Below, one piece after another: positions 1 through 8,641 of a stretch of 64,000 bases of DNA (its first letter is position 1; each line of letters opens with the position of its first letter). Below the pieces are notes generated by a model that made no database searches, had not been told where the DNA came from, and saw only the letters and a list, made by a program, of their open reading frames with translations. A program made the translations under genes and the position numbers. This DNA comes from Paludisphaera borealis (lineage in GTDB: Bacteria; Planctomycetota; Planctomycetia; Isosphaerales; Isosphaeraceae), in assembly GCF_001956985.1 (NCBI RefSeq), contig NZ_CP019082.1, positions 5,332,001 through 5,396,000 of the forward strand. The letters are read 5' to 3'.

Positions 1-45
1 GAAAAGCTTGACGAGGTCGGCGGGAGCCGAGGCATCCGGTTCCAT
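1..45 (-). CDS. Possible 5' end of a gene leaving the window
   Basis: An ATG at 45-43 on the minus strand opens a frame reading MEPDASAPADLVKLF that stays open to the window edge. There is no clear ribosome binding site, only a purine-rich AAGGAT about 16 bases upstream, and 15 codons are too few to judge the family. It could equally be chance. Confidence 0.2.
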   Translation of the reverse strand, partial: MEPDASAPADLVKLF

Positions 46-187
46 AATAAGGCGGCTTTCGATCCTTGATTACCCATTCGAAAAGGGAGCCGGGTCTCTC
101 GGACGGTGAGAAACCCGCGCTCGACTCTCAATAATCGGGACAATCCCGGACGCCGTCAAGTCAAGCCGCACTGTGCCGTACCGGCGC

Positions 188-793
188 TCAGTACTTGCGG
201 ACGACGCCGACCAGGACGCCGAGGATGTCGACATGGTCGCGATAGATCGGCTTGAGCGCGCGATTGGCGGGTTCGAGCCGGACCCGGGTGCGGTCGCGGT
301 AGATCTTCTTGAGCGTGGCCTCGCCGTCCTCGTCGCGGACCGCCACGATCTGGCCGTCGCGGGCCTGGTCCTGCTTCTTGATGATGACGAAATCGCCGTC
401 GGCGATGTGCTCCTCGATCATCGAGTCGCCGGTGACGCGGAGGGCGAACTTGGCACCGTCCTCGACCCAGTCGGAGAACGTCAGCTCCTCGTTCTGCTCG
501 ATCGCCTCGATCGGCTGGCCGGCGGCGATGCGGCCCACCAGCTTCACGCCGGTCGGGTGGCCCGTGGCCGATTCTTCGAGGAGCTGGATCGCGCGCGACA
601 TGTTCGGCTCGCGATGGATCAGCCCCTTCTTCTGGAGCGCCTTGAGGTGGCACATCACGCCGTTAGGGCTCTTGATCTGGAAATGAACCCCGATCTCCCG
701 AACCGTCGGGCCGTATCCTCGTCCGTGAATCTTGCTGCGAATGAAGTTGTAGATCTCGCGCTGGCGAAGCGTGAGCGCGTCGAGGTCGGCCAT
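188..793 (-). CDS. lexA: LexA repressor, SOS master regulator
   Basis: LexA represses DNA-damage genes and is inactivated by RecA-stimulated self-cleavage. The 201-residue protein has the usual length. Residues 1-70 form the winged-helix DNA-binding domain; the recognition helix keeps the SPN (42-44) and HLKAL pattern of E. coli LexA. The C-terminal S24 peptidase part shows the Ala91-Gly92 cleavage site (AAGQP), catalytic Ser124 in GDSM and Lys162 in ATLKK. All catalytic parts are present, so it should be functional. The gene stands alone; a 16-bp palindrome resembling an E. coli SOS box lies about 100 bases upstream at 893-908, which suggests autoregulation. Confidence 0.96.
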   Translation of the reverse strand: MADLDALTLRQREIYNFIRSKIHGRGYGPTVREIGVHFQIKSPNGVMCHLKALQKKGLIHREPNMSRAIQLLEESATGHPTGVKLVGRIAAGQPIEAIEQNEELTFSDWVEDGAKFALRVTGDSMIEEHIADGDFVIIKKQDQARDGQIVAVRDEDGEATLKKIYRDRTRVRLEPANRALKPIYRDHVDILGVLVGVVRKY

Positions 794-892
794 GATTCAT
801 CTCCAGTAGTGTCGAACGCCGGGATCGGATCGCATCCGCGCGCCCGATGGAAATAAGCGCAGCACACGGACGATCACTTACTGACCCTTTGG

Positions 893-908
893 CTGCTAAT
901 GTACACAG
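893..908. promoter_or_regulatory. Candidate SOS box upstream of lexA
   Basis: CTGC-N8-ACAG at these positions matches the enterobacterial LexA operator CTGT-N8-ACAG except for one base. It lies in the 281-bp region between lexA and the divergent deacetylase gene, so it could control either. That the LexA recognition helix keeps the E. coli SPN motif makes this operator type plausible, but binding is inferred. Confidence 0.4.
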
Positions 909-1074
909 GTAATCTAGCGCACGCGAGAACATTTTTTTCGGGTCGTCTGAGACATTCTTCAAGATCACCTGGCCATGTTCCACAAGGTGAGTATCCCCCT
1001 TGTGTTAAGGAGGGGAGGCTGGTTACTCTCTGGGCGGTTTTTTCGCCACATGGAGCCTTTGGAAAGGACCGGTC

Positions 1075-1866
1075 ATGTCGACTCAGACGCGCGTGCTCGC
1101 GATTCACGCCCACCCCGACGACGTGGAATTTCAGTGCGCGGGGACGCTCGCGCTTTTGAAGCGGGCTGGCTTCGCGGTGACGATCGCGACGATGACGCCG
1201 GGCGATTGCGGCAGCGCCGAGCTGGATTGCGAGGCGATCGCCGAGGTCCGTCGCGGCGAGGCGAAGGCGGCCGCCGATCTGATCGGCGCCGATTACCTGT
1301 GCCTCGAATTCCGGGATCTGGTCATCTTCAACGACGACGATTCAAGACGGCGGGTGACCGAGGCGCTGCGGCGGGTGCGGCCGAACATCATCCTGACGGC
1401 GCCGCCGGTCGACTATCATTGCGACCACGAGGCCACGAGCATTCTGGTGCGCGACGCCTGTTTCTCGGCTTCGTGCCCGAACTACGCGACCCGCCAGTGG
1501 GAGCCCGCGCCGGCCATCGACTGGATTCCGCACCTGTATTTCGTCGACTCGCTCGAAGGGGCGGATCGCGACGGCAGGCCGGCCCCGGCCGATTTCCACG
1601 TCGACGTGACGGACGTCTTCGAGGTCAAGAAGGCGATGCTCGCCTGCCACGCCAGCCAGCGCGACTGGCTCTTGCGGCAGCACGGGATGGACGAATACCT
1701 GACGAGCCAGGAGCAATGGGGGGCGAAGCGGGGGGCGGAGATCGGCGTCGCCAAGGCCGAGGGGTTCCGCCAGTACAACGGCCATCCGTACCCGCACGAC
1801 AACCGCCTGCTCGCGTTGCTCGGGCAGGACGGCCGGGGCGGCCGGTCCGCCTCGAAGCCGTCGTGA
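1075..1866 (+). CDS. PIG-L/LmbE family zinc deacetylase
   Basis: A 263-residue protein of the PIG-L superfamily, which removes N-acetyl groups from amino sugars (GlcNAc-phosphatidylinositol, GlcNAc-malate in bacillithiol synthesis, mycothiol precursors). The family signature AHPDD is at residues 12-16, giving the zinc ligands His13 and Asp16; a later DYHCDHEAT stretch supplies the third ligand and active-site histidine. The N-terminus [12 protein letters not shown] starts the Rossmann-like fold at once, supporting this ATG. It is divergent from lexA and convergent with accD. The exact substrate cannot be told; a BshB-like role is possible, but no bshA or bshC is nearby. Confidence 0.88.
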   Translation: MSTQTRVLAIHAHPDDVEFQCAGTLALLKRAGFAVTIATMTPGDCGSAELDCEAIAEVRRGEAKAAADLIGADYLCLEFRDLVIFNDDDSRRRVTEALRRVRPNIILTAPPVDYHCDHEATSILVRDACFSASCPNYATRQWEPAPAIDWIPHLYFVDSLEGADRDGRPAPADFHVDVTDVFEVKKAMLACHASQRDWLLRQHGMDEYLTSQEQWGAKRGAEIGVAKAEGFRQYNGHPYPHDNRLLALLGQDGRGGRSASKPS

Positions 1867-1881
1867 GCCCGGACGGCGGCC

Positions 1882-2730
1882 TCAGGTGCTCGTATAGTCG
1901 ATCAACTGCGCGATCATGCTCTTCAGGTCGCGGCGATGGACGATGCGGTCGATGAAGCCGTGCTGGAGGTGGAATTCGCTGGTCTGAAACCCCTGGGGGA
2001 GCTGGACGCGGACGGTCTGCTCGATGACCCGGGGGCCGGCGAAACCAATGAGCGCCTTGGGCTCGGCGAGGATGATGTCGCCGAGCGAGGCGAAGCTGGC
2101 GGCGACGCCTCCCATGGTCGGGTGGGTCAGGACGCTGATGAACAGGCCGCCGGCCGAGCGGTAGCGGCCCAGTGCGGTGGAGACCTTGGCCATCTGCATC
2201 AGCGAGAAGATGCCTTCGTGCATCCGGGCGCCGCCGCCCGAGCCCGAGACGATCACCAAGGGGAGCTTCTGGCGAGTGGCCTCCTCGACGGCCCGCGTCA
2301 GCTTCTCGCCGACGACCGAACCCATGCTTCCCATGATGAAGTTGCTGTCGGTGATGCCGAAGACGATGCGCCGTCCTTTGATGAACCCCTGGCCGACGAG
2401 GGCGGCCTCGTTCAGGCCGGTTCGCGCCTGCTCGGCCTTCACGCGCTCGGGGTAGGGGCGGCGGTCGTCGAACTTGAGGGGGTCGGCGGGCAGGAGGTCA
2501 GGGAACCAGTTCTCGAAGGTGTCTTCGTCGAGGAGCTGGCGGATTCGCTCGACGGCCGTCACGGGCATGTGGTGGTTGCACTCGGGGCAGACGCTCAGGT
2601 TCTGCTCGACCTGCTTGCGGAAGAGCGTCGCGCCGCAGCCCTCGCACCGCATCCAGACCCCTTCGGGGACCCGCTTGGCTTCGAAATGGCCATGCCAGGC
2701 GTGCAGGGGACCTCCTCCTTTACCGGCCAT
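1882..2730 (-). CDS. accD: Acetyl-CoA carboxylase carboxyltransferase subunit beta
   Basis: AccD is the beta half of the carboxyltransferase that moves CO2 from biotin to acetyl-CoA, the first step of fatty acid synthesis, working with AccA, AccB and AccC in the cytoplasm. The 282-residue protein has the typical zinc ribbon, Cys29, Cys32, Cys48 and Cys51, followed by the crotonase-like core with [12 protein letters not shown] and a [11 protein letters not shown] stretch. The frame is open further upstream, but MAGKGGG at 2730 is chosen because the ribbon then begins about 28 residues in, as in other AccD proteins. No accA lies in the window. The upstream minus-strand gene is 99 bp away and may share its transcript. 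Confidence 0.96.
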   Translation of the reverse strand: MAGKGGGPLHAWHGHFEAKRVPEGVWMRCEGCGATLFRKQVEQNLSVCPECNHHMPVTAVERIRQLLDEDTFENWFPDLLPADPLKFDDRRPYPERVKAEQARTGLNEAALVGQGFIKGRRIVFGITDSNFIMGSMGSVVGEKLTRAVEEATRQKLPLVIVSGSGGGARMHEGIFSLMQMAKVSTALGRYRSAGGLFISVLTHPTMGGVAASFASLGDIILAEPKALIGFAGPRVIEQTVRVQLPQGFQTSEFHLQHGFIDRIVHRRDLKSMIAQLIDYTST

Positions 2731-2829
2731 GGGCGTTCTCCCGTCTTCTTTCCAATTCGGATCGCCGTCGCGTCGGCCCGACGCGCGGTGGTCGATGAAT
2801 CCACACAATTCCGTTGCGACGAACGTTTG

Positions 2830-3444
2830 TCAAGAGGAGCCGTTCCCGCCCAGCAGGTCGGCCCGGACCTCGATCCGCTCATAGCCGCAACATGGCAGGA
2901 ATTCGTCCAGGTGCAGTCGAGGCACGCGTTTAAGGTAGCAGGCGATCATCCGGGCGATGGGCTCGCCGACGATCAGGCCGAAGGCTTCGTCGGCATGGCG
3001 GCGAAAGAGCGGCTTGAAGGCGGCTCGGAGCCGTTCCATCGCGTCCTCGACGGTCTCGCCCTGGGGGGGGCAGATGGTCCGGGGGTCGTCGATCCACTGG
3101 CGGAACAGCCGGGTGTTGCGACGGCGGATCTCCTCGATTTGCAGCCCTTGCCAGAGCCCCTGGTCGAGGTTCCGGAACTCGTCGATCCGCCGGGGACGCA
3201 GCCCGAGCGCCTTGCCGATGATCTCGGCGGTCCGGACGACGCTTTCGCCCGGTCCGCAGTACAGCGCCGAAAGCGCGGTCTGATCGTCGCGCGTCGCCAG
3301 CCGCTCGGCCAGCCGGGCGACCTCGGTCTTCCCCTGTTCGCTGAGCGGGATGTCGAGGACGCCTTGGACCCGGTTCTGCTCGTCGTAGAGCGTCGCGCCG
3401 GGGCGAATCAGTAAGACCTGCGATGAAATCGACACGGCCGTCAT
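2830..3444 (-). CDS. Histidine phosphatase fold protein lacking catalytic histidines
   Basis: The 204-residue sequence aligns by eye along its length with the phosphoglycerate mutase-like histidine phosphatases: an LLIRxG start, a VQGVLDIPLSEQG stretch, TAEIIGKALGL, GLWQGL and PPQGETVED. The key residues are gone. The RHG signature reads Arg14-Pro15-Gly16, the SPLxRAxQTA segment reads GPGESVVRTA, and the second histidine motif SHGG is replaced by GEPIA. It should therefore bind no phosphohistidine intermediate and may be a binding or regulatory pseudoenzyme. The start MTAVSISSQ is chosen over an upstream ATG at 3486 because the beta strand begins a few residues later. It lies 99 bp upstream of accD on the same strand. 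Confidence 0.8.
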   Translation of the reverse strand: MTAVSISSQVLLIRPGATLYDEQNRVQGVLDIPLSEQGKTEVARLAERLATRDDQTALSALYCGPGESVVRTAEIIGKALGLRPRRIDEFRNLDQGLWQGLQIEEIRRRNTRLFRQWIDDPRTICPPQGETVEDAMERLRAAFKPLFRRHADEAFGLIVGEPIARMIACYLKRVPRLHLDEFLPCCGYERIEVRADLLGGNGSS

Positions 3445-3873
3445 ACCTGTCGGGGCCAACCTGCAACGTCGCGCGTTCTTCAGCACACGGAAAAACGGTG
3501 TGTCGCGGTCAGCCCGTATCCCTTTCGTTGAGCCAGACCACCCGCATCGATCGCCTGGCGACGCCTCGGCGACGACTGGGGCCCGGCGCCTCGCTTCCCC
3601 TCGACGCCGCGTTGAAGATTCGACGCGTACCGAGGGAGACCCGTCCAGCGTTCGGAATGAATGGAAGTCTTACATGGCAGGATGGGCGGACGTCGTGATC
3701 GATATCCGGTGGTCCAGTCGGAAGTTAAACCGCCGCGGGTCGGGGAGCGCATTGATTGACGACGGCGAGTATCGCACCGTATGGTCAATTTCTACCATCC
3801 TCGCTGGGCCTTGGCAAGACGACCGCCGTTCCAGGTTGCCGGCGGACCACACGATCCTCGAAAGCAGAACGCC
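3445..3873. other. Intergenic region, no gene recognised
   Basis: This region separates the minus-strand phosphatase-like gene from the divergent DUF885 gene and must hold both promoters. Short open frames exist on both strands but have arginine/serine-rich shadow composition and no ribosome binding sites. No repeat or RNA was recognised. Confidence 0.5.
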
Positions 3874-5658
3874 ATGACTCGACACCGATCGTCGTTTCTC
3901 GTGCTGGCGCTGGTCGCCGCGTCCGGCCTGTCGATCGCGGCCGACGATCCGGGGGGCTTGCCGGAAGACGCGCGGTTGAACGCCTTGTTCCGCGATTACC
4001 TGACCGAGACGTTCCACCGCGAGCCGCTGTCGGCGACGAGGCTCGGCGAGCACGGCTTCGACGACAAGCTAGACGACCTGTCGCCCGAGGCGCGCGAGGC
4101 CAATCTTCAGCTCCGCCGCGACACTCTGGCCCGGCTGCGGAAGGAGGTGGTCGTCGATCGCCTCTCGCGGCCTTCGAAGATCGACTACGACGTCTTCCTG
4201 CGGCATCTGGAAAGCACGATCTGGCTGGGCGAGACGTTCCACCCGTTCCGCGACGATCCCCGGGTCTACGGCGACTACGCCACCGAGAGCGTCTACCTGC
4301 TGCTGACCCAGTCGTCGCTGCCGCGCGAGGTCAACCGGCGGAACGCGCTCGAACGAATGCGGCAGGTCCCTCGCGTACTGGAGACCGCCCGCAAGACGAT
4401 CGGCCGGCCGCCGCGCGTGAAGGTTGAGACGGCGATCCGCCAGACCGAGGGGGCCGTCGGCTTCTACAAGACCGAGCTGTTCCGGCTCGCCGGCGACCCT
4501 CCCGGCGAGGGCCAGCTCGCGGCCGACGCCGCGAAGTTGGTCGGCCTGCTCTCGGACTACCTCGCGTTCTTGAAGACCGAAGTCTTGCCCAGGAGCACCG
4601 ACGACTGGCGGATCGGCCGCGAGCTGTTCGTCAAGAAGCTCGATTACGAGCTGGACGCCGGTCTGACGGCCGACGAGGTGCTCGCCGAGGCCGAGCGCGA
4701 GGCGGTCCGGGTCGAGACCGAGATGAGCGTCTTCGCCCGTCAGATCTGGTCGGAGTTCTTCCCCGGCGTCGCGGTCCCCCCCGACGACCCCGCGGGCCGC
4801 TCGGAGATGACCCGGCGCGTGCTCGAACGGATCGGCGACGACCACGGCACGGCCGACTCGCTGGTCGCCGACGCCCGGAGCACGGTCCACGCGATCAAGG
4901 ACTTCATCTCGGCCCGCAAGATCCTGGCTCTGCCCGAGCCCGACCAGTGCCGGATCATCGAGATGCCCGAGTTCATGCGGGGCAACTCGGTCGCCTATCT
5001 CAACCCCGCGCCTCCCCTCGATTCGCGAGGGTCGAGCGAGTACTCGATCAGCCCGCCCCCCGCCGACTGGAGCCGCGAGCGGGCCGACAGCCTGCTCCGC
5101 GAATACAACCGGTCGATGCTCAAGATCCTGACGATCCACGAGGCCTATCCCGGCCATTACGTCCAGCTCGAATACAGCAACAAATGCCCCAGCTTCATCC
5201 GCCTCGTCCTCTCTTCCGGGACGTTCGCCGAGGGGTGGGCTGTGTACACCGAGCAGATGATGCTCGATCAGGGGTTCGGCGGCGGGGATGTCAAGCTGCG
5301 GCTCCAGCAGCTCAAGTTCTATCTTCGCGCGGTGGTCAACGCGATCCTCGACAACAAGATGCACTGCGGCGCCATGACCGACGCCGAGGCGCGCGACCTG
5401 CTGATGAACCGAGCCTTCCAGACCGAAGGCGAGGCCGTGGGCAAGATCATCCGCTCCAAGCAGTCGTCCTGCCAGCTCTCCACGTATTTCGTGGGACGCA
5501 CGGCGTTTTATCGGCTCCGGCAGTCGGTTCAGCGCGAGCAGGGAGATCGGTTCGACCTCGCCAGGTTCCACGAGGCCGCGCTCTCGGAGGGGACGCTTCC
5601 CGTCAAGTTTCTGCCCGAACTGGTCCGCGCGAGGCTCGCCGTGACGAAGGAGAAATGA
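3874..5658 (+). CDS. Exported DUF885 family putative metallo-hydrolase
   Basis: A 594-residue DUF885 protein. The N-terminus MTRHRSSFLVLALVAASGL is a signal peptide ending near AIA-AD, which supports the ATG at 3874 rather than the in-frame one 31 codons upstream. The family hallmark HEAYPGH is at residues 422-428, an HExxH-like zinc site in an otherwise helical protein similar to M2/M3-like peptidases. EGWAVYTEQM follows about 35 residues on and supplies the downstream acid ligand. The family is widespread in bacteria and poorly characterised; peptidase activity is inferred. It is monocistronic, convergent with the next gene across a strong hairpin. Confidence 0.88.
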   Translation: MTRHRSSFLVLALVAASGLSIAADDPGGLPEDARLNALFRDYLTETFHREPLSATRLGEHGFDDKLDDLSPEAREANLQLRRDTLARLRKEVVVDRLSRPSKIDYDVFLRHLESTIWLGETFHPFRDDPRVYGDYATESVYLLLTQSSLPREVNRRNALERMRQVPRVLETARKTIGRPPRVKVETAIRQTEGAVGFYKTELFRLAGDPPGEGQLAADAAKLVGLLSDYLAFLKTEVLPRSTDDWRIGRELFVKKLDYELDAGLTADEVLAEAEREAVRVETEMSVFARQIWSEFFPGVAVPPDDPAGRSEMTRRVLERIGDDHGTADSLVADARSTVHAIKDFISARKILALPEPDQCRIIEMPEFMRGNSVAYLNPAPPLDSRGSSEYSISPPPADWSRERADSLLREYNRSMLKILTIHEAYPGHYVQLEYSNKCPSFIRLVLSSGTFAEGWAVYTEQMMLDQGFGGGDVKLRLQQLKFYLRAVVNAILDNKMHCGAMTDAEARDLLMNRAFQTEGEAVGKIIRSKQSSCQLSTYFVGRTAFYRLRQSVQREQGDRFDLARFHEAALSEGTLPVKFLPELVRARLAVTKEK

Positions 5659-5713
5659 GGCGAGTGCATCGTCGACTGCGAGCGACGACGGCGAACCGGG
5701 AGAGGGGGAAAAG

Positions 5714-5753
5714 CCCCGCCCGTCGGGGTTCTAGAACCGTCGACGGGCAGGGG
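5714..5753 (-). terminator. Intrinsic terminator between convergent genes
   Basis: Arms 5714-5725 and 5741-5753 pair over 12 bp with one bulged base; the loop itself contains the palindrome GGTTCTAGAACC. On the minus strand the hairpin is followed by CTTTTC, a short U-tract, so it best serves the minus-strand gene ending at 5768. No U-tract follows on the plus strand. Confidence 0.6.
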
Positions 5754-5767
5754 GGGATGCGAATCGG

Positions 5768-6901
5768 TCACGGCTGGGGGGCCGGCGGCGGGGTCGTCGC
5801 GGCCGGCTTCTTGCCTTCGACGTGATCCATCTCCATCGCCGAGAAGAAGTCGTGGAGCTTGGCGGTCTTGGCTTTCTCGGTCACCGTGTCGTCGAGCTTG
5901 GCCTCCGCGACAATCTTGTCGCGGACCTGGTCCATGGCCGAGAACAGCTCGTTATAAGCGTTCCGCTGGCCGGGCGTGGTCGCGGGCCCGAAGCGCAGGT
6001 TGAAGGTGCGCATGAAGCCGAGGAGGTTCCCCACGGTCGTCTTCTCGAATTTCCGAAGTTCCGAGAGGACCTGTTCGACCTTCGGCTTCGCGAGCATGCG
6101 CGTCATGGCGAACAGCGTCTTGACGAAGTTCTGGGCTTCTCTGGTCTCGGCCCGATCGTCGAGCGGCATCTGGCCGAGTTTCACCTTGATGTCCGTGGCG
6201 ACCTGGCGGACCTTGTCGAGCGTTTCGGGCGCGATCTCGCCCTCTTCGTCTTCCTTGCGCGCCTGGACGACGGCGTCTTCGAACGCTTTTTGATCAGGGG
6301 CGAACCGAGCATCGCGAAGGGCCCGGGGCCAGCGGGTGGCGTCCTTGAGCTGTTCGAGACTGATGGTGATCGCCTCGGAGGCGTTGGTGAACGGGATCTC
6401 GCGGATCAGCTTGGCATCGACGTTGACGTCGATCGAGCGGAGCGTCGAGGTGTGGATGCGCGGATCGTTGAGCTGGTCGAGGATCGCGTTCAACGCGTCG
6501 CCCCGTTCGATGTCGCTGCGGCTCGGATTCTCGTTGAGCCTGGTGAGGGCTGTGTTGTACGCCTCCCGATCCTTGGAGAACTCGGCGTTGCGGCGAGCGA
6601 AATAGCGCCGCGTGGCCTCCTTCTGTCCTTCGTAGACGAACTGGTTCCAGCGCATCATCGTATCGGCGTTGATCGAGTTGGCGATGGCCGTCTGCTTGTT
6701 GTAAGAGCCTTCGCCCATGTACATCATGCCGAGGCCCTGGGCGACGCTTCCCTGGAAGGTGCTGCCGGCACCTCCCCATCCGCCCCACCCATAGCCGCCG
6801 TAACCACCGTAGTTGCCGTAGCCCCACTGAGCCCGGGCTTCGGTCGAACAGGCCGTCAGAGCCATGGCCAACCCCAACATCGTGGGGAATATTCGTCTCA
6901 T
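5768..6901 (-). CDS. Exported protein of unknown function with Gly/Tyr-rich N-terminus
   Basis: I do not recognise a named family. The 377-residue product starts MRRIFPTMLGLAMALTACS, a signal sequence in which LTAC is a valid lipobox and ARA-Q further on is a signal peptidase I site, so it is either a lipoprotein or secreted. Residues about 25-45 are rich in Gly, Tyr and Trp; the remainder is charged, helical and probably periplasmic or surface-attached, with a Pro-rich tail. The start at 6901 is backed by a GAGGGAGGAACACC ribosome site; an open frame extends 42 codons further but lacks one. It is monocistronic and ends in the hairpin at 5714-5753. Confidence 0.75.
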   Translation of the reverse strand: MRRIFPTMLGLAMALTACSTEARAQWGYGNYGGYGGYGWGGWGGAGSTFQGSVAQGLGMMYMGEGSYNKQTAIANSINADTMMRWNQFVYEGQKEATRRYFARRNAEFSKDREAYNTALTRLNENPSRSDIERGDALNAILDQLNDPRIHTSTLRSIDVNVDAKLIREIPFTNASEAITISLEQLKDATRWPRALRDARFAPDQKAFEDAVVQARKEDEEGEIAPETLDKVRQVATDIKVKLGQMPLDDRAETREAQNFVKTLFAMTRMLAKPKVEQVLSELRKFEKTTVGNLLGFMRTFNLRFGPATTPGQRNAYNELFSAMDQVRDKIVAEAKLDDTVTEKAKTAKLHDFFSAMEMDHVEGKKPAATTPPPAPQP

Positions 6902-7141
6902 GGTGTTCCTCCCTCGCGGGTGCGCTTCAGCGGTTGGGAAACGGGAAAATCGATCGCCAGGAGGACGAGACCCGAGACCCGAGGTCAGCGAAGCAGGGCC
7001 CGGGGCCGCCGTCCAGGAGTCGTACAACCAAGTATTGTATCACCGGGAACGGCGACTTCTTAAGACGCCGCCGTCGCGGATTTCGCATGCGTCGGTGGAA
7101 CCATCGCTACGATCGACTCTCCTCCACCTCGACTCGCAGGG

Positions 7142-7531
7142 TCAGACGTCGTCCAGCGGGATGAGATCGACGTGCGACTCCGACTCTCCCGGCGCGGGAG
7201 CCGCCGCCGGGCGGGAATGCGGACCGCCCCCCGGGGACTCGCCCTCCTCGTCGTCGACGCGGTAGATCAAGGGGCCGATCGCAACCTCGTCGCCTCGAAA
7301 AAGCTGAGTTTCGTCGACGACCCGGCCGTTGACCCGGACGCCGTTGCGGCTGCCGAGGTCGCGGATCAAGACACGGTCGTAAGCCGAGGCTAGGCAGCAG
7401 TGCCGTCGAGAAATCTTGGGCAGGTCGAGCCGCAAGTCGCACTCGGGATGTCGGCCGATCAGCAGGATGGGCCGCTGCACCATGATGGGGGGGCCGCTTC
7501 GTTGAACGATGGGAGTCAGCTTGAAACTCAT
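7142..7531 (-). CDS. FHA domain protein (second of pair)
   Basis: A 129-residue protein that is almost entirely a forkhead-associated domain, which binds phosphothreonine peptides, usually the products of Ser/Thr kinases. The core motifs are intact: GRHPECDLRL, SRRHC and DLGSRNGVRVNG (Gly-Arg, Ser-x-x-His and Asn-Gly). The C-terminal 35 residues are low-complexity Pro/Ala and acidic. Its ATG overlaps the stop of the upstream FHA gene (ATGA at 7528-7531), so the two are translationally coupled and are likely paralogues. No kinase is adjacent in the window. Confidence 0.85.
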   Translation of the reverse strand: MSFKLTPIVQRSGPPIMVQRPILLIGRHPECDLRLDLPKISRRHCCLASAYDRVLIRDLGSRNGVRVNGRVVDETQLFRGDEVAIGPLIYRVDDEEGESPGGGPHSRPAAAPAPGESESHVDLIPLDDV

Positions 7532-8076
7532 TCCGAAGGCTTCTCCGCCACGTGGGAATCGACCGCATGGACGGGAGACGCGCCGTTGGCTTCCTTCTCC
7601 CCGGTCATCTGAACGATGACCTGAATCCGACACTTCTCGGCGACCGCCGAAGGAAGGATCTTCCGCACGGCGGCGGCCAGGGCGTTCTCGTCCGCCGGCA
7701 GCGGCAAGAGCGGGTTGACGACCTGGGAACCTTCGTCGCCCAGAAGCTTCGCCGAGACCGGGCTCTCCGGGTCGACCATCGTCTGTTCGTGCCCTTGCCC
7801 GTTGTCGAGGCGGTATCGAATGTGGGCGATCGACAGCTCGTCGCCCGCCTTCATCCGGCCCATCTCCACCCGCTGACCGTTGATCCGGATGCCGTTGGTG
7901 CTCCCGAGATCGCGAACGACGACTTCTCCGCTCTCGTGCACCATGCAGCAATGATGACGAGACACGCGCAAGGAATCGAGCCGCGCATCGCAGGCCGGAT
8001 GCCGCCCAACGACGACCATGGCGCGATCCAGCATGATGTCTGGACCTTCGTCGAGGGCCACAAGACGCGCGATCAT
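7528..8076 (-). CDS. FHA domain protein (first of pair)
   Basis: A 182-residue protein with an N-terminal FHA domain: VVGRHPACDARLDS, SRHHC and DLGSTNGIRING carry the conserved Gly-Arg, Ser-His and Asn-Gly residues for phosphothreonine recognition. The C-terminal about 90 residues have no domain I recognise. The start at 8076 (MIARLVALDEG) is preferred to an ATG at 8115 because a GAGGAAC ribosome site sits 7 bases upstream. It is coupled by a 4-base overlap to the second FHA gene; the pair probably forms a small phospho-signalling adaptor operon typical of planctomycetes, which encode many Ser/Thr kinases. Confidence 0.87.
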   Translation of the reverse strand: MIARLVALDEGPDIMLDRAMVVVGRHPACDARLDSLRVSRHHCCMVHESGEVVVRDLGSTNGIRINGQRVEMGRMKAGDELSIAHIRYRLDNGQGHEQTMVDPESPVSAKLLGDEGSQVVNPLLPLPADENALAAAVRKILPSAVAEKCRIQVIVQMTGEKEANGASPVHAVDSHVAEKPSE

Positions 8077-8641
8077 GGAGCAAGTTCCTCGGACGAAACC
8101 GACGGCAGGAACCATGCTGAGATCCTCTGCCCCGGAAGTGCCTTAGTTCATTATAGACTAAAAAACCCCCGGGGCACTATCGCAAATCCTGTATTGATCT
8201 TGACATCCGGTGTCGAAGCGAAATTCACGAGACCAAGCGGGCCAATCCATGCCTACACGATGAACCGCAAACCCGAGTGGATCACGACACGGTTTCTTCG
8301 CCCCAAGCAAATATAAACTAGGCGGACTGGGCGACCAACTTCGTGGTCGAGAAAATCGCTCGTGTTGTGCGATTCCCGGTCGGATTGGGGAAGGGAACGG
8401 AATAGCTCCGGCCCCGAAACCGAAAATCGACCCGGTTCTTCGCCTTCCTCGCTCAGGAGGCGTCCGCCGGCGAGACCGACTGAAAAAGCGACTGGCTGTC
8501 CTGATGAATTAGGGGTTCTAACAGGAATAGACCTCGAAATCAAACAGAAAAATCGCGATCCGATTAATACGCGGCGTTCAGGAATGTGAGAAAGGCGGAT
8601 TTGCAAGCGTCTCCAACGGCCGAGATCGTGCGTGGACGCCG
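8077..8641. other. Intergenic region, no gene recognised
   Basis: About 565 bp, more AT-rich than its flanks, between two minus-strand genes. It carries the promoter of the FHA pair and the 3' end of the epimerase transcript. Short frames on both strands lack ribosome sites and plausible protein composition. I saw no tRNA, repeat or clear terminator. Confidence 0.5.

Noticed and set aside
794-1074. Gram-positive-type LexA box (GAACNNNNGTTC)
   Set aside because: Only a lone GAAC half at 926 was found, without its partner.
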